This document shows positions 9,749 through 18,214 of a DNA stretch of 64,000 bases, piece by piece. The notes under the pieces are model-generated. The model saw only the letters and a list, made by a program, of their open reading frames with translations, was not told the origin of the DNA and did not search any database. The position numbers and the translations under genes are program-made. Source of the stretch: Bacteroidota bacterium (GTDB lineage Bacteria; Bacteroidota; Bacteroidia; B-17B0; Aurantibacillaceae); NCBI GenBank assembly GCA_016185125.1, contig JACPOC010000044.1:1-64000 (forward strand), read 5' to 3'. Each line of letters begins with the position of its first letter. The stretch's first letter is position 1.

Positions 9749-10984
9749 TTGGAAGAACAATCAAAAATATGGCAGCAAAAACATGTTCAGGATCTTAAAC
9801 TGAATGCGCTTTTAGAAGTAACTAAAGCCATTAATACCAATTCCGCTACATCCGTTTTGCTTGATCTTTATCAAGATATTCTTGAAAACCGTTTGGGTGT
9901 GGGTAAATTGGTATTGTTTATTTATGAGCAGAATTGGACTTGCATTTTAAAATATGGCATTGGTGCCGAGTTTAAGAATATTATTTTTGAACCCGAACTT
10001 TTAAATATTACCGAAATTGAAACTATTTCTTACAGTAAAGGTGAGCTTAGTAAAAACTTTGAAATTGTAATTCCGGTTTACCATAAGCAAACTGCACTGG
10101 CTTATGTTTTATTAGGCGATGTAAATCAGGAAAAACTTGAACTGAGTGCCGCTATTAAACATTTGCCTTTTGTGCAAACGCTTACCAACATTATAATTGT
10201 TGCCATAGAAAATAAAAAATTATTTAAAGAAAATATTCAGCGTGCACAAATTAAAAAAGAATTGGAACTGGCGCAGAATATGCAGAAGTTACTTTTTCCG
10301 CACGAATTCCCTGATACAGATTTTCTGCAGGTTGCCGCTAAATACTTGCCTCACCAGCAGGTTGGAGGTGATTATTACGACTTCCTTCAATTAAATAATC
10401 ACGAGTTTATTTTTTGTATTGCCGATGTAAGTGGCAAAGGTGTTGCAGCCGCGTTATTAATGAGCAACATTCAGGCTACATTACACAGCCTTATTAATTA
10501 CACGCACAATTTAAAAGACCTGATCATTGAAATAAATAAACGGGTTATTAATAACGCTAAACACGAAAAATTTCTATCTATTTTTATCGCCAAATTAAAT
10601 ACAAAAAGTCAGCAGTTAACATACATAAACGCAGGCCACAATCCCCCTATTCTATTTTACGAAAATCGTTTTTCTGAACTTACAAAAGGTTGTACGTTGT
10701 TGGGTATTTCAGATAGTTTGCCTGCAATGGAAGTAGAAATATTTAATTATACAGCCGAATTTACCATTGTTTGTTACACCGACGGATTAACCGACACTGT
10801 TAATGATCATGATGAATCGCTTTCCGTTCAATCCATCGAAAACATCATTTCAAAAAACATAAAAGCAAAACCCGATTTTATAAACCAGGCTTTGTTGTAT
10901 TACGCCGAGGAATTTAAAGCCGAAAATCCTTTTCCGGATGATATTGCCTTGCTTACTTTAAAGGTGAACGATCTGGGCTTTTAA
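9749..10984 (+). CDS. SpoIIE/RsbU-type PP2C serine phosphatase with GAF-like sensor
   Basis: The C-terminal half (about 170-405) is a PPM/SpoIIE-family serine/threonine phosphatase. It has the ELAQNMQKLLFP linker helix, GGDYYDF and ADVSGKGVAAALLM metal-site motifs, GHNPP, and the late CYTDGLTD and DDIALL motifs. The N-terminal 165 residues look like a GAF-type sensory domain, without membrane helices. Such proteins usually dephosphorylate anti-sigma-factor antagonists; no partner is adjacent. The start appears to be TTG 9749, 2 bp after the previous stop, since the next in-frame ATG lies far inside the protein. It is followed by an inverted-repeat element that may end the operon. Confidence 0.9.
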   Translation: MEEQSKIWQQKHVQDLKLNALLEVTKAINTNSATSVLLDLYQDILENRLGVGKLVLFIYEQNWTCILKYGIGAEFKNIIFEPELLNITEIETISYSKGELSKNFEIVIPVYHKQTALAYVLLGDVNQEKLELSAAIKHLPFVQTLTNIIIVAIENKKLFKENIQRAQIKKELELAQNMQKLLFPHEFPDTDFLQVAAKYLPHQQVGGDYYDFLQLNNHEFIFCIADVSGKGVAAALLMSNIQATLHSLINYTHNLKDLIIEINKRVINNAKHEKFLSIFIAKLNTKSQQLTYINAGHNPPILFYENRFSELTKGCTLLGISDSLPAMEVEIFNYTAEFTIVCYTDGLTDTVNDHDESLSVQSIENIISKNIKAKPDFINQALLYYAEEFKAENPFPDDIALLTLKVNDLGF

Positions 10985-11146
10985 TACCAAATGAATCTAT
11001 AATTTAGCCCAATATACTCGTCCTTTTATATCCATACTTATTTAAAAAATAGTTCCGTAGGCAAGGCTATGCAACAATTTTTAAAAATCGTCTTAATAAA
11101 AAATTACTAAGTATCTTTAGCCTAAATCATAAAATTCATTTGGTAT
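10984..11146. repeat. MITE-like element with terminal inverted repeats
   Basis: The left end ATACCAAATGAAT (10984-10996) is repeated exactly, inverted, at the right end (11134-11146). The match continues imperfectly for about 35 bases on each side. The centre is also nearly palindromic: TTTAAAAAATAGTT near 11041 pairs with AACAATTTTTAAA near 11082, around TAGGCAAGGCTA. The whole 163 bp could fold into one long hairpin. It has no coding capacity. It lies between the phosphatase gene and hsp20. It may be a miniature transposable element, and as RNA it could act as a terminator or stabilising hairpin. Confidence 0.65.
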
Positions 11147-11333
11147 AATACCTGAAATTGATTTTATCAAACTGTCATTTTTTCATTTACAAATCTGCAA
11201 AAATTTCACTTTTTTAAATTTTATTAACAATTAAAAAGACAAATTTTCAAGCTTTAAATGCGGTACAAAATTTGAAATTATAAGGATAGAAACGGTAATT
11301 AAATAAATGTTTAACCTTAAAAATTTAAATGTT

Positions 11334-11789
11334 ATGACAACCTTAGTAAAATCAAACGGCAACGGAAGAACAAGTTTCTTCCCTGAGTTCCCTAGCTTAT
11401 TTGACGATTTTTTTACAAGAGATCTCATAAGCGCAGACTCAAAACGCAATTCTTCTTTACCGGCAGTAAACGTTAAAGAAAATGATTCATCTTATAACCT
11501 TGAAGTTTCTGTGCCCGGCATGGATAAAAAAGATTTTAAGATTGAATTAAAAAATAATATGCTAATCATCTCGGGTAAAAAAGAAGAAAAGCACGAAGAA
11601 AAAAATGAGAACGGAAAATATGTTCGTAAAGAATTCGGTTTTCAGTCCTTCACACGTTCATTTACGCTTCCTGAAGAGAGTGTTGACGCTGAAAATATTT
11701 CGGCTTCCTACAAAGAGGGAATTTTATATTTAGAGATTCCTAAAAAGGAAAAAGAAAAACCGAAGTCAAAAGAAATTTCTATCTCTTAA
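11334..11789 (+). CDS. Hsp20/alpha-crystallin small heat shock protein
   Basis: This ATP-independent holdase chaperone binds unfolding proteins in the cytoplasm as an oligomer. The alpha-crystallin domain covers about residues 35-140 from ATG 11334 and includes VNVKENDSSYNLEVSVPG, the KKDFKIELKNNML strand and the A-x-x-x-x-GILYLEIPK motif. A lysine-rich tail ends with the I-x-I type KEISIS motif used for oligomer contacts. An upstream ATG at 11307 would add nine residues; ATG 11334 gives the more usual N-terminus. A strong terminator hairpin follows, so the gene is probably monocistronic. No heat-shock operator was recognised upstream. Confidence 0.94.
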   Translation: MTTLVKSNGNGRTSFFPEFPSLFDDFFTRDLISADSKRNSSLPAVNVKENDSSYNLEVSVPGMDKKDFKIELKNNMLIISGKKEEKHEEKNENGKYVRKEFGFQSFTRSFTLPEESVDAENISASYKEGILYLEIPKKEKEKPKSKEISIS

Positions 11790-11794
11790 AAGTT

Positions 11795-11829
11795 AAAGGC
11801 TGTCTTAATAAGGCAGCCTTTTTTTTTAA
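11795..11829 (+). terminator. Rho-independent terminator after hsp20
   Basis: AAGGCTGTCTT pairs with AAGGCAGCCTT around a four-base AATA loop, with one G-T wobble, and is followed by a run of T. It begins 6 bp after the hsp20 stop codon. Confidence 0.85.
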
Positions 11830-11861
11830 TTATTAATATGCCTGATTTCCAAAATTTATAA

Positions 11862-12110
11862 TTAACCATTCTTATTATTTTCATTTTTACGAGCCCTCAG
11901 ATGCTCGCCATTTAAATTCCAGGCTCTGATAACACGGTCAACAATAACTTTAATATCCATTTTAAAGGAAGTGCAGCAGCCTTCAATTTTAACATCGGCT
12001 TCCTTGGTATCTACCAAAATAACAGCTTCCTTTTTATGTATTGGGCAGGTAAATCCTTTAGTGGCTTCGGTTATTTTATCCTTCAAGGATTTGGATCCTT
12101 TGGTTTTCAT
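11862..12110 (-). CDS. Hypothetical protein, 82 aa, Cys/His motif
   Basis: I do not recognise the family. The protein is small, basic and soluble, with CPIHKK near residues 22-27 and a CC pair near 45, which could bind a metal or form a redox pair. A predicted beta stretch (AVILVDTKEADVKIEGCC) is followed by a helix (IKVIVDRVIRAWN). The tail is rich in Arg, Asn and Lys. It converges on the hsp20 terminator. Codon use fits the neighbours, and the ordered Cys/His pattern favours a real gene. Confidence 0.7.
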   Translation of the reverse strand: MKTKGSKSLKDKITEATKGFTCPIHKKEAVILVDTKEADVKIEGCCTSFKMDIKVIVDRVIRAWNLNGEHLRARKNENNKNG

Positions 12111-12233
12111 TTTTGATGTTATATCATTTATATAAAGTAGCGGGTTAAATATAGCTCCACAAGAAAAAAGGCAGACTGCGAAGCCTACCTGAAATTATTT
12201 TATGTATAGCCCACAGGCGGGAAATACAGTAAT

Positions 12234-12359
12234 TTATATCTTGGTTTTTGCCTTGGTTTCTACCTTTGAATAGGCCGGGCATTTTTCGTGACTTTTGCAG
12301 GAAATAAATGAACCCGACACAAAGATAGTTAGGATTGAAAGTGTAATAAATCTCTTCAT
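12234..12359 (-). CDS. Small lipoprotein, 41 aa
   Basis: This short reading frame encodes MKRFITLSILTIFVSGSFIS followed by Cys21, a classic lipoprotein signal with an FISC lipobox, and a mature part of only 21 residues beginning CKSHEKCPAY and ending in a Lys/Thr-rich tail. The positively charged start, hydrophobic core and lipobox together are unlikely by chance. Small lipoproteins of this shape are common in Bacteroidota and lack a known function. It stands alone between two minus-strand genes. Confidence 0.65.
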   Translation of the reverse strand: MKRFITLSILTIFVSGSFISCKSHEKCPAYSKVETKAKTKI

Positions 12360-12451
12360 AAAGTTTTTTTTGTAATATGTAAATATAAGGATAATTTTTT
12401 CTTTTTTAAATATTTGTTAATTTTTAAGCCATTTTTAATGTTAAAATATAA

Positions 12452-13192
12452 TTAATTGGAGGTAAACTTGGCGGCGTTATACTTTTCTGTTTTTTTATTC
12501 TTTCCACTGGAATCGTATAAAAACCAGATTCCATCTTTTATATAAGTACCCTCCGCGGATAATACTAATACGCCCTCTTCCTTAACCTGGCCATGAGTGT
12601 AGTAAGTTTTTGCCGCATACTTTTTGTTCTTAACATCAGCAAGTTCAATTATATTTTCCATTTGCCCGTTACTGTACCAACTTTTTTTAAGAGTAAGATA
12701 TTTCATATCCTTCTCATTTTCTTCGGTATATTTCGGCAAACCGTTTACGTAAAAATCATAGCGCTTTTGAGGCTGCCCATTATAATAATTAATTTGCCTG
12801 CGCTGTTTGCCATCTTCAAAATAAATATCAATATTACAATGCAAAGGATCCGGATTCACCACGGTTCTTTCACACTGGCCATTTTCAAAAAAATTTTTAA
12901 AAACAATGGCTTTTCCATCAATGTAATAACCGCGGTGCAACAGTTTGCCGCTTACGTAAAAATCTTCATTCCAGCCTTGTAAGTTGTACCCTGCTTTATT
13001 AAAAGTTACAGAATCTCCGCCAATGGCTTCCAATAACTTATTATACATACTAATTCCATTAGCAGTATCTACCACATCTTTTTGAAGGTATCGCCTTATT
13101 TGCGGAACCTGATCGGCAAAACGTTGGGCGGAAACAATTCCTGTTAATAGAAGGGCGCACAGAGCTAAAATATTTTTTTTATTTAAGGACAT
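12452..13192 (-). CDS. Secreted YwqK/MORN-like repeat protein
   Basis: The 246-residue protein has a Sec signal peptide (MSLNKKN, a hydrophobic core, then VSAQ cleavage near residue 22). The rest contains repeated strands of the type GKLLHRGYYIDGK, FFENGQCERTV, YYNGQPQKRYDFYVNG and WYSNGQMENI, which are variants of MORN repeats seen in so-called YwqK family proteins. In Bacteroidota these are usually periplasmic or surface beta-sheet proteins of unknown role; the antitoxin label sometimes attached to the family is not supported by any toxin gene nearby. It appears monocistronic. Confidence 0.8.
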   Translation of the reverse strand: MSLNKKNILALCALLLTGIVSAQRFADQVPQIRRYLQKDVVDTANGISMYNKLLEAIGGDSVTFNKAGYNLQGWNEDFYVSGKLLHRGYYIDGKAIVFKNFFENGQCERTVVNPDPLHCNIDIYFEDGKQRRQINYYNGQPQKRYDFYVNGLPKYTEENEKDMKYLTLKKSWYSNGQMENIIELADVKNKKYAAKTYYTHGQVKEEGVLVLSAEGTYIKDGIWFLYDSSGKNKKTEKYNAAKFTSN

Positions 13193-13292
13193 TATTATAT
13201 CAAAGTTAATAAAATTTAGGCAATTTTTTTTAAAGTTGTTATCTAATTTTTAAACAATAACGTTTTTTTGGTTAGAATTAGTTAAAAAACCG

Positions 13293-13655
13293 TTAATACA
13301 CTCCAATACTTAACATCACCAATGTGCAGGCTTGTAAACATTCAATGCCTTTAGAACGCGCTTCGTGCTCAAAGTCAGGATTTTCGGTGCCGGGGTTAAA
13401 TATAATTCTTTTAGGATTTAAGCTCAGTATATAATCAATCCAAGGATATTGATTTTTAGGGGAAACATAAAGAGTTACCGTGTCAATATTTTCCAGCACC
13501 GGCTGATCAAGTGAAATCTTTAAACCATTAATTACTCCTTCTGTTATTCCCAAGCCGTAAACCGTGTGCCCGTAATTTTGCAAACTGCGAACGGCTTTGT
13601 AACTGTATCTGTCGGGCTTAGGCGATGCTCCTATCACTACCGTTGGCTTATCCAT
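13293..13655 (-). CDS. CoA-binding domain protein (YccU-like)
   Basis: This 120-residue Rossmann-fold protein matches the stand-alone CoA-binding family. It starts TVVIGASPKPDRYSYKA, has a YVSPKNQ segment after the third strand, and RIIFNPGTENPDFEHEA followed by the conserved late cysteine in GIECLQACTLVML. The family binds CoA or related nucleotides; the physiological role is unknown. It is the last gene of a four-gene minus-strand operon and begins 2 bp after the MFS transporter stop. Confidence 0.88.
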   Translation of the reverse strand: MDKPTVVIGASPKPDRYSYKAVRSLQNYGHTVYGLGITEGVINGLKISLDQPVLENIDTVTLYVSPKNQYPWIDYILSLNPKRIIFNPGTENPDFEHEARSKGIECLQACTLVMLSIGVY

Positions 13656-13657
13656 TT

Positions 13658-14914
13658 TTACTCCGTATAATTAAGATCTTTGTGAAAGGTTTCTTTTAAA
13701 TTTATTAAGGCTGCTATGGATAAAATTGCAACAATAATGCCAACTGCTAAAGCGGCTTTTTGGGAATCAGCTTTCCCATTTTCAGTAAAAAATACCGTTT
13801 CAAAATAACGAAATCCCATACTTAAAAAAATGAGCGCTCCCCGAACAAAATTTGGGGCAGTAGTTGTAGCGGTGGCTCTGATATTGGTGCCGAATAATTC
13901 AGCGGCTGTACTCATAAAAACTGCCCAATAACCGGTGGCAAATCCAATAATGGTAATAATAACATAGTAATAAACCTCTGAAATAACAGCGAATTTAAAA
14001 TACAAAAAAACCGAAATAATAGTCATGCCTAAAAATAAACCTAAGGCTTTTTTACGGCTTTTTAAAAGCTGGCTGATAAGCCCACTGACCAAATCGCCGG
14101 CGGTAATGCCCAAATAAGCGTACATGATAGATTTTCCTGCGTCTGGAGTAAAATGAGTAACGCCCATGGAAGCAAAAATTTCGGGAGCAAAAGAAATTAA
14201 AATTCCCATTACATACCAAACCGGAATTGCTATCATAATAATGCTTAAATATTGAAAAGCTCTTTCACGCGTTTTAAACAGGTTAAAAAAATTGCCTTTA
14301 CTGATAGTGCTTTCTTTAACTTTTTTAAACATTCCCGATTCAAAAACGCCAATTCGCAATACCAGTAAAACCAGGCCCATTCCTCCGCCAATAAAAAAAC
14401 TCCATCGCCAGTTATGAATTACATCGCCCATAAAACCTGCCACCACGGCTCCAAAAACCCCTACGGTAGCCACTATCATGGTGCCAATGCCGCGCTTTTC
14501 CTTACTCATACTTTCGCTCACCAAGGTAATTCCGGCACCTAATTCACCGGCTAAGCCAAATCCTGAAATAAATCTAAGAACGGCATACCACTCAACGTTA
14601 GTAACAAAACCATTGGCAATGTTAGCAAGGGAATACATTAAAATAGAACCGAACAACACCGAAAGCCGGCCTTTTTTATCGCCTAAAATGCCCCAAAATA
14701 ATCCGCCAACAAGCATGCCGCCCATTTGCCAGCTTAACAAGGCCATGCCAATATTTTTTATTGATTCTTTAGTTGCTCCTGAACCTAAAATTTCGGTTAA
14801 ACTATCCTTACGTTCAACGCTGAATAAAACAAGATCGTAGATGTCTACAAAATAGCCGAGTGCGGCAACAATAATTAATTTATTAAGTGCCGAAGTGGAA
14901 ACTGTTTTATACAT
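13658..14914 (-). CDS. MFS transporter, metabolite:H+ symporter-like
   Basis: The 418-residue inner-membrane protein has about twelve hydrophobic segments and the MFS loop motif GILGDKKGRLSVLF between helices 2 and 3. The N-terminal YFVDIYDLVLFS and the GFGLAGELGAGITLVSE segment resemble the sugar-phosphate or dicarboxylate symporter branch (MHS/ShiA/KgtP-like). The substrate is not determinable. It begins 1 bp after the stop of the secreted subtilase and ends 2 bp before the CoA-binding gene, so it may import a product of the same operon, though that is inference. Confidence 0.9.
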   Translation of the reverse strand: MYKTVSTSALNKLIIVAALGYFVDIYDLVLFSVERKDSLTEILGSGATKESIKNIGMALLSWQMGGMLVGGLFWGILGDKKGRLSVLFGSILMYSLANIANGFVTNVEWYAVLRFISGFGLAGELGAGITLVSESMSKEKRGIGTMIVATVGVFGAVVAGFMGDVIHNWRWSFFIGGGMGLVLLVLRIGVFESGMFKKVKESTISKGNFFNLFKTRERAFQYLSIIMIAIPVWYVMGILISFAPEIFASMGVTHFTPDAGKSIMYAYLGITAGDLVSGLISQLLKSRKKALGLFLGMTIISVFLYFKFAVISEVYYYVIITIIGFATGYWAVFMSTAAELFGTNIRATATTTAPNFVRGALIFLSMGFRYFETVFFTENGKADSQKAALAVGIIVAILSIAALINLKETFHKDLNYTE

Positions 14915-14915
14915 T

Positions 14916-16538
14916 CTACTGCTTTATCAGTTTTTTAACTTCAAATGCAGAGTTGCCGTTTATTTTTACAAAGTAAATTCCGTTTGCAAGATCGCTAAGA
15001 TCGATATCCATATTTGTTTTACCGCTTTCAAAAATAAAAATCTTAACTTTTTCGCCCAAATTATTATAGATATTAATTTTTAGTTCGGCTAGGGAGGCTG
15101 ATGTGGAAATTTGCACTATTGAGGTAAATGGATTTGGTGAAATGGTAAAATTATATTTAAGCGCAGAAGCATTTTTTATAGCCGTGGGAATAGAGCACAT
15201 ATTGGGAACTCCCCAGCCATATTGATTGTTTGGACTACCGGCGTTATTAGCGGTTTTTCTTAAAGTGTCTAAAATTTTCATGCTGTTCCATGTTTTGTGA
15301 GCTTGCCAAAAGCAGGCCACCGCACCTGCTAAAATTGGTGTGGAAAAAGAAGTTCCGTTGCTTTGGCCGCACGTTCCATTAGGAAATGAAACCCAAGACC
15401 TTGAGCCTCTGGCCATTAAATCGGGTTTAATCCGTCCATCGGCAGTGGGCCCAACTGAACTAAAATTTGCTAAATTATAAGTACTGTCAATTGCTCCTAC
15501 AGTACAAATACTATCCGCATCGGCAGGAATACCGATGGTGGAGGGAGATGCGCCGCCCGCATTGCCGGCCGCATTTAGCACAAACATACCTTTTCTAACA
15601 GCCATTGTAGAAGCAATGCTCATGTGCACTGTTTTACCGTTTAAATCGGATAGTGTGTGATTTTGCGCAGGGTTATCAAAAGTATAATAGCCTAAAGAAG
15701 TAGTTAAAACATCGGCGCCAACGCTATCTGCAAATTCAGCCGCGCGAATCCAGTTATATTCTTCGCTTGGGGTTTCTGAACCAATGTCTTCGGTGCGTAA
15801 CAGCCAATAATCCGCTCTTGGGGCAGAACCTAAAATAACATTGGGCTTAATGGCTGCCATGCAGGATAAAACTAAGGCTCCATGTGAATCTTCGTTATAT
15901 ACGTTGTTTCCTGAAACCACAAAATCGCGTGTGCCCAAAATGCCGCCTCTGTTTCTTAAGCTGTCAAAAACCGGATTAACATTTACATTATTAAATCCAT
16001 CGTCCAATACGGCAATGGTCATACCCTGCCCGCGGAAACCTGCGCTATGGATGCAATCTACGCCCAGTTGTTTATTCTGCCAAAAAGATCCACCGTAGTT
16101 AAAACCTTCCGGGGATGCTGTTTTATTTTGACTGTTAAATTCGGGTACTTCGTTTTTTGGGATATTTACTTTAAAACGGTTTACAGGACTGCTACTTAAT
16201 ACAAAAGAAAAAGAATTAATGGTTGATAAAGCGGTAGTATTAGTAGTAGCAATTACCACGCCGTTTATCCATTTGGATGCATACAAAACGGTAACCCCCG
16301 AAACGTTATCAACCTGGCTTAAGTAAGCCGGAGTAACAGGAAGATCGGTTTGATCTACCGGAATATTATAAGTGGTTCTTCGTAATACAGATTTTGGCGT
16401 TAAAAAAGCGGTTGGGGTGCTCACCGAATAAGGTGTGCCGTTTTTATTTTTAAATTTTACCCAGTATTTGGATTGAGATTTTAAACTGCTTAATCCAATA
16501 ATAAAACATAAAGTTATAATGATGTTTTTTTTATTCAT
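14916..16538 (-). CDS. Secreted subtilisin-like (S8) serine protease with T9SS sorting domain
   Basis: The 540-residue protein has a Sec signal peptide (cleavage near SLKSQ), an N-terminal inhibitor-like region to about residue 140, and an S8 catalytic domain with Asp179 (AVLDDGF), His219 (EDSHGA), oxyanion Asn near 325 and Ser397 (NGTSFSTP). Residues about 460-540 form a type A T9SS sorting domain (SPNPF, NLGEKV, LANGIYFVKI, KKLIKQ end), so it should be exported by type IX secretion and attached to or released from the cell surface. It overlaps the upstream lipoprotein gene by 8 bp and is followed directly by the MFS gene. Confidence 0.95.
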   Translation of the reverse strand: MNKKNIIITLCFIIGLSSLKSQSKYWVKFKNKNGTPYSVSTPTAFLTPKSVLRRTTYNIPVDQTDLPVTPAYLSQVDNVSGVTVLYASKWINGVVIATTNTTALSTINSFSFVLSSSPVNRFKVNIPKNEVPEFNSQNKTASPEGFNYGGSFWQNKQLGVDCIHSAGFRGQGMTIAVLDDGFNNVNVNPVFDSLRNRGGILGTRDFVVSGNNVYNEDSHGALVLSCMAAIKPNVILGSAPRADYWLLRTEDIGSETPSEEYNWIRAAEFADSVGADVLTTSLGYYTFDNPAQNHTLSDLNGKTVHMSIASTMAVRKGMFVLNAAGNAGGASPSTIGIPADADSICTVGAIDSTYNLANFSSVGPTADGRIKPDLMARGSRSWVSFPNGTCGQSNGTSFSTPILAGAVACFWQAHKTWNSMKILDTLRKTANNAGSPNNQYGWGVPNMCSIPTAIKNASALKYNFTISPNPFTSIVQISTSASLAELKINIYNNLGEKVKIFIFESGKTNMDIDLSDLANGIYFVKINGNSAFEVKKLIKQ

Positions 16539-17244
16539 ATCCGTAAGAAATTAATTTTTGTGTGTATGTAAATCCTTTTTCAATGCGGGCTTCAACGGGC
16601 ACACCCGCAACAACCTTGTTGGAATAAATATCTTTTATTTCTCGGTAAACAAGGCCTGCACCTTTGGCATATTTTTCAATATAATATTGCCAAGAGATAA
16701 AAGTTTTTAGATCTTTTTGTTTTACCATTAAAACCTTTTCTAAAATAGTTGCGTTAATGGTTTCTTTTTTATCAATGTAATCGTAAGTATATGACCACTC
16801 CCCTATTGTATTGCGCGCGTTACCATTCCAAGAAGCATTACTTTGAACCGGAAAAATAAGCTTCGTAAACCTTACATTGCCTTCCGAAACCTGAACACTT
16901 CTTTTATCGGCATTTACAAACCATACTTCTTTTATTTTCCAAGGAATGCTGTCGTATGATTTTAAAGGATTATACATTTTAATATAACGTTCTAATCGAA
17001 TGGCAGGCTTGCCTTCATTATCAGTAAAACTGTCGGTTAACTTTTCCTTAATGCGATATTTGTAAGTAAATGTATCTACAGGAATTTCAGTATAAACAAT
17101 ACTGTCAATATCATAAACAACATATTTACCTTGTGTTGTTGGATAATAATCAAGGCCTAAGAGTGATTCATCTGACGGAATTTTCTTTTTGGAACACGCG
17201 CAAATAAACACAAGGAGTATAAATATAAAAACCGTGTTTTTCAA
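16531..17244 (-). CDS. Hypothetical lipoprotein, 237 aa
   Basis: I do not recognise a named family. The N-terminus is a lipoprotein signal (FIFILLVFICAC, lipidated Cys near 17, then SKKK). The mature part begins around DYYPTTQGKYVVYDID, a pattern seen in Bacteroidota lipoproteins of about 230 residues with beta-rich folds. No catalytic motif is visible. It is the first gene of the operon with the T9SS subtilase, overlapping its start by 8 bp, which suggests a coupled envelope function such as a chaperone or anchor for the protease; that role is inference. Confidence 0.85.
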   Translation of the reverse strand: MKNTVFIFILLVFICACSKKKIPSDESLLGLDYYPTTQGKYVVYDIDSIVYTEIPVDTFTYKYRIKEKLTDSFTDNEGKPAIRLERYIKMYNPLKSYDSIPWKIKEVWFVNADKRSVQVSEGNVRFTKLIFPVQSNASWNGNARNTIGEWSYTYDYIDKKETINATILEKVLMVKQKDLKTFISWQYYIEKYAKGAGLVYREIKDIYSNKVVAGVPVEARIEKGFTYTQKLISYGYE

Positions 17245-17281
17245 TATATAAATGTACTGAAAATATAGTTAATAATTTAAA

Positions 17282-18214
17282 CTATTTAACTCTTACGCCG
17301 TTTTGGTAGGCCACCACAAAGCCTTGTAATCCAGCGCTTTTAATGCCATTAAGTTTGCTAACGGCGTCTTCTTTGGTTTGAAAATTTCCTATCTGTGCTT
17401 TGTAAAACCCACCTTCTTTTACCACGGTTACTTTATCAGAAATAGCTTTAAACAAAGCACGGTCAGGATTAGCGCCATAGGCTCCTAATTGAACTTTATA
17501 CACAACGGAACTGCCCGATGTGTTTGTGGAGGCTGTTACCTTTTCGCTCTCCGGTGCTTTGATTATTTTTTTTGTTTCAGGGATTGAATTTTCAACAGGA
17601 GTATTTTTTACCACGGGTTCTTTAGTGCCAATTACCTCAGGTTCTTTATTGGTGGTGGTTATTGCTGTTTTATTTTCTACAGGAGTTTCTTTACTTGTGG
17701 GTACACTTGAAGTATTATTAGCGTTGTTAGCGGTTGAAGCTGAATTATCGCTGGTAGTGGAGGTAGCCGGGAATCCAAAAGTAACCGCTGTTTTATCTCC
17801 GCCGGGTTCAAAACTAACGTTTAAAGGTTCAAACTCTACTTCTTTTTTACCGTCATCTGCCAAATAATAAAACTTATGGTTAAGAACCGCCGGCCCGGAT
17901 GCCGCCCCGGTATTCATTTTAAAAGAAATTACAAATTCTGGTTCGGTGGGAATAGTTACCCAAACAATTTTTACTCTGTTACTTTCAAAATGAAAATTTC
18001 CCGACTTACTATCAGCTTCTGTAATTACCACACCATCAGGCACATCCATCTGATATTTCGAAAACCCGTTTACAGTTCCTTTATTAATTTTTACTTCCAC
18101 AAGTATGGTATTATCGGGTGCCATCTTTTTTGGAATATTAGTTTGTACAGTAATTTGAGAATAATATCGAATGTTTAAAAACAAAAGAATGGTTAGAGCT
18201 AGTTGTGTTTTCAT
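17282..18214 (-). CDS. SPOR domain protein, secreted
   Basis: About 310 residues from ATG 18214, which begins a good Sec signal peptide (MKTQLALTILLFLNIRYYSQ). The first 150 residues are beta-rich, followed by a low-complexity Ser/Thr/Asn/Pro/Glu linker (about 155-230). The C-terminal 70 residues form a SPOR domain (VYKVQLGAYGANPD, GGFYKAQIGNFQTKEDA, GFVVAYQNG). SPOR domains bind denuded peptidoglycan glycans, so the protein probably acts at the cell wall or division site. An upstream in-frame start at 18274 would spoil the signal peptide. It is not overlapped with its neighbours. Confidence 0.88.
   Translation of the reverse strand: MKTQLALTILLFLNIRYYSQITVQTNIPKKMAPDNTILVEVKINKGTVNGFSKYQMDVPDGVVITEADSKSGNFHFESNRVKIVWVTIPTEPEFVISFKMNTGAASGPAVLNHKFYYLADDGKKEVEFEPLNVSFEPGGDKTAVTFGFPATSTTSDNSASTANNANNTSSVPTSKETPVENKTAITTTNKEPEVIGTKEPVVKNTPVENSIPETKKIIKAPESEKVTASTNTSGSSVVYKVQLGAYGANPDRALFKAISDKVTVVKEGGFYKAQIGNFQTKEDAVSKLNGIKSAGLQGFVVAYQNGVRVK

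Noticed and set aside
12452-13192. Toxin-antitoxin system (YwqK label)
   Set aside because: The protein has a signal peptide and there is no toxin gene nearby; the family name is misleading here.
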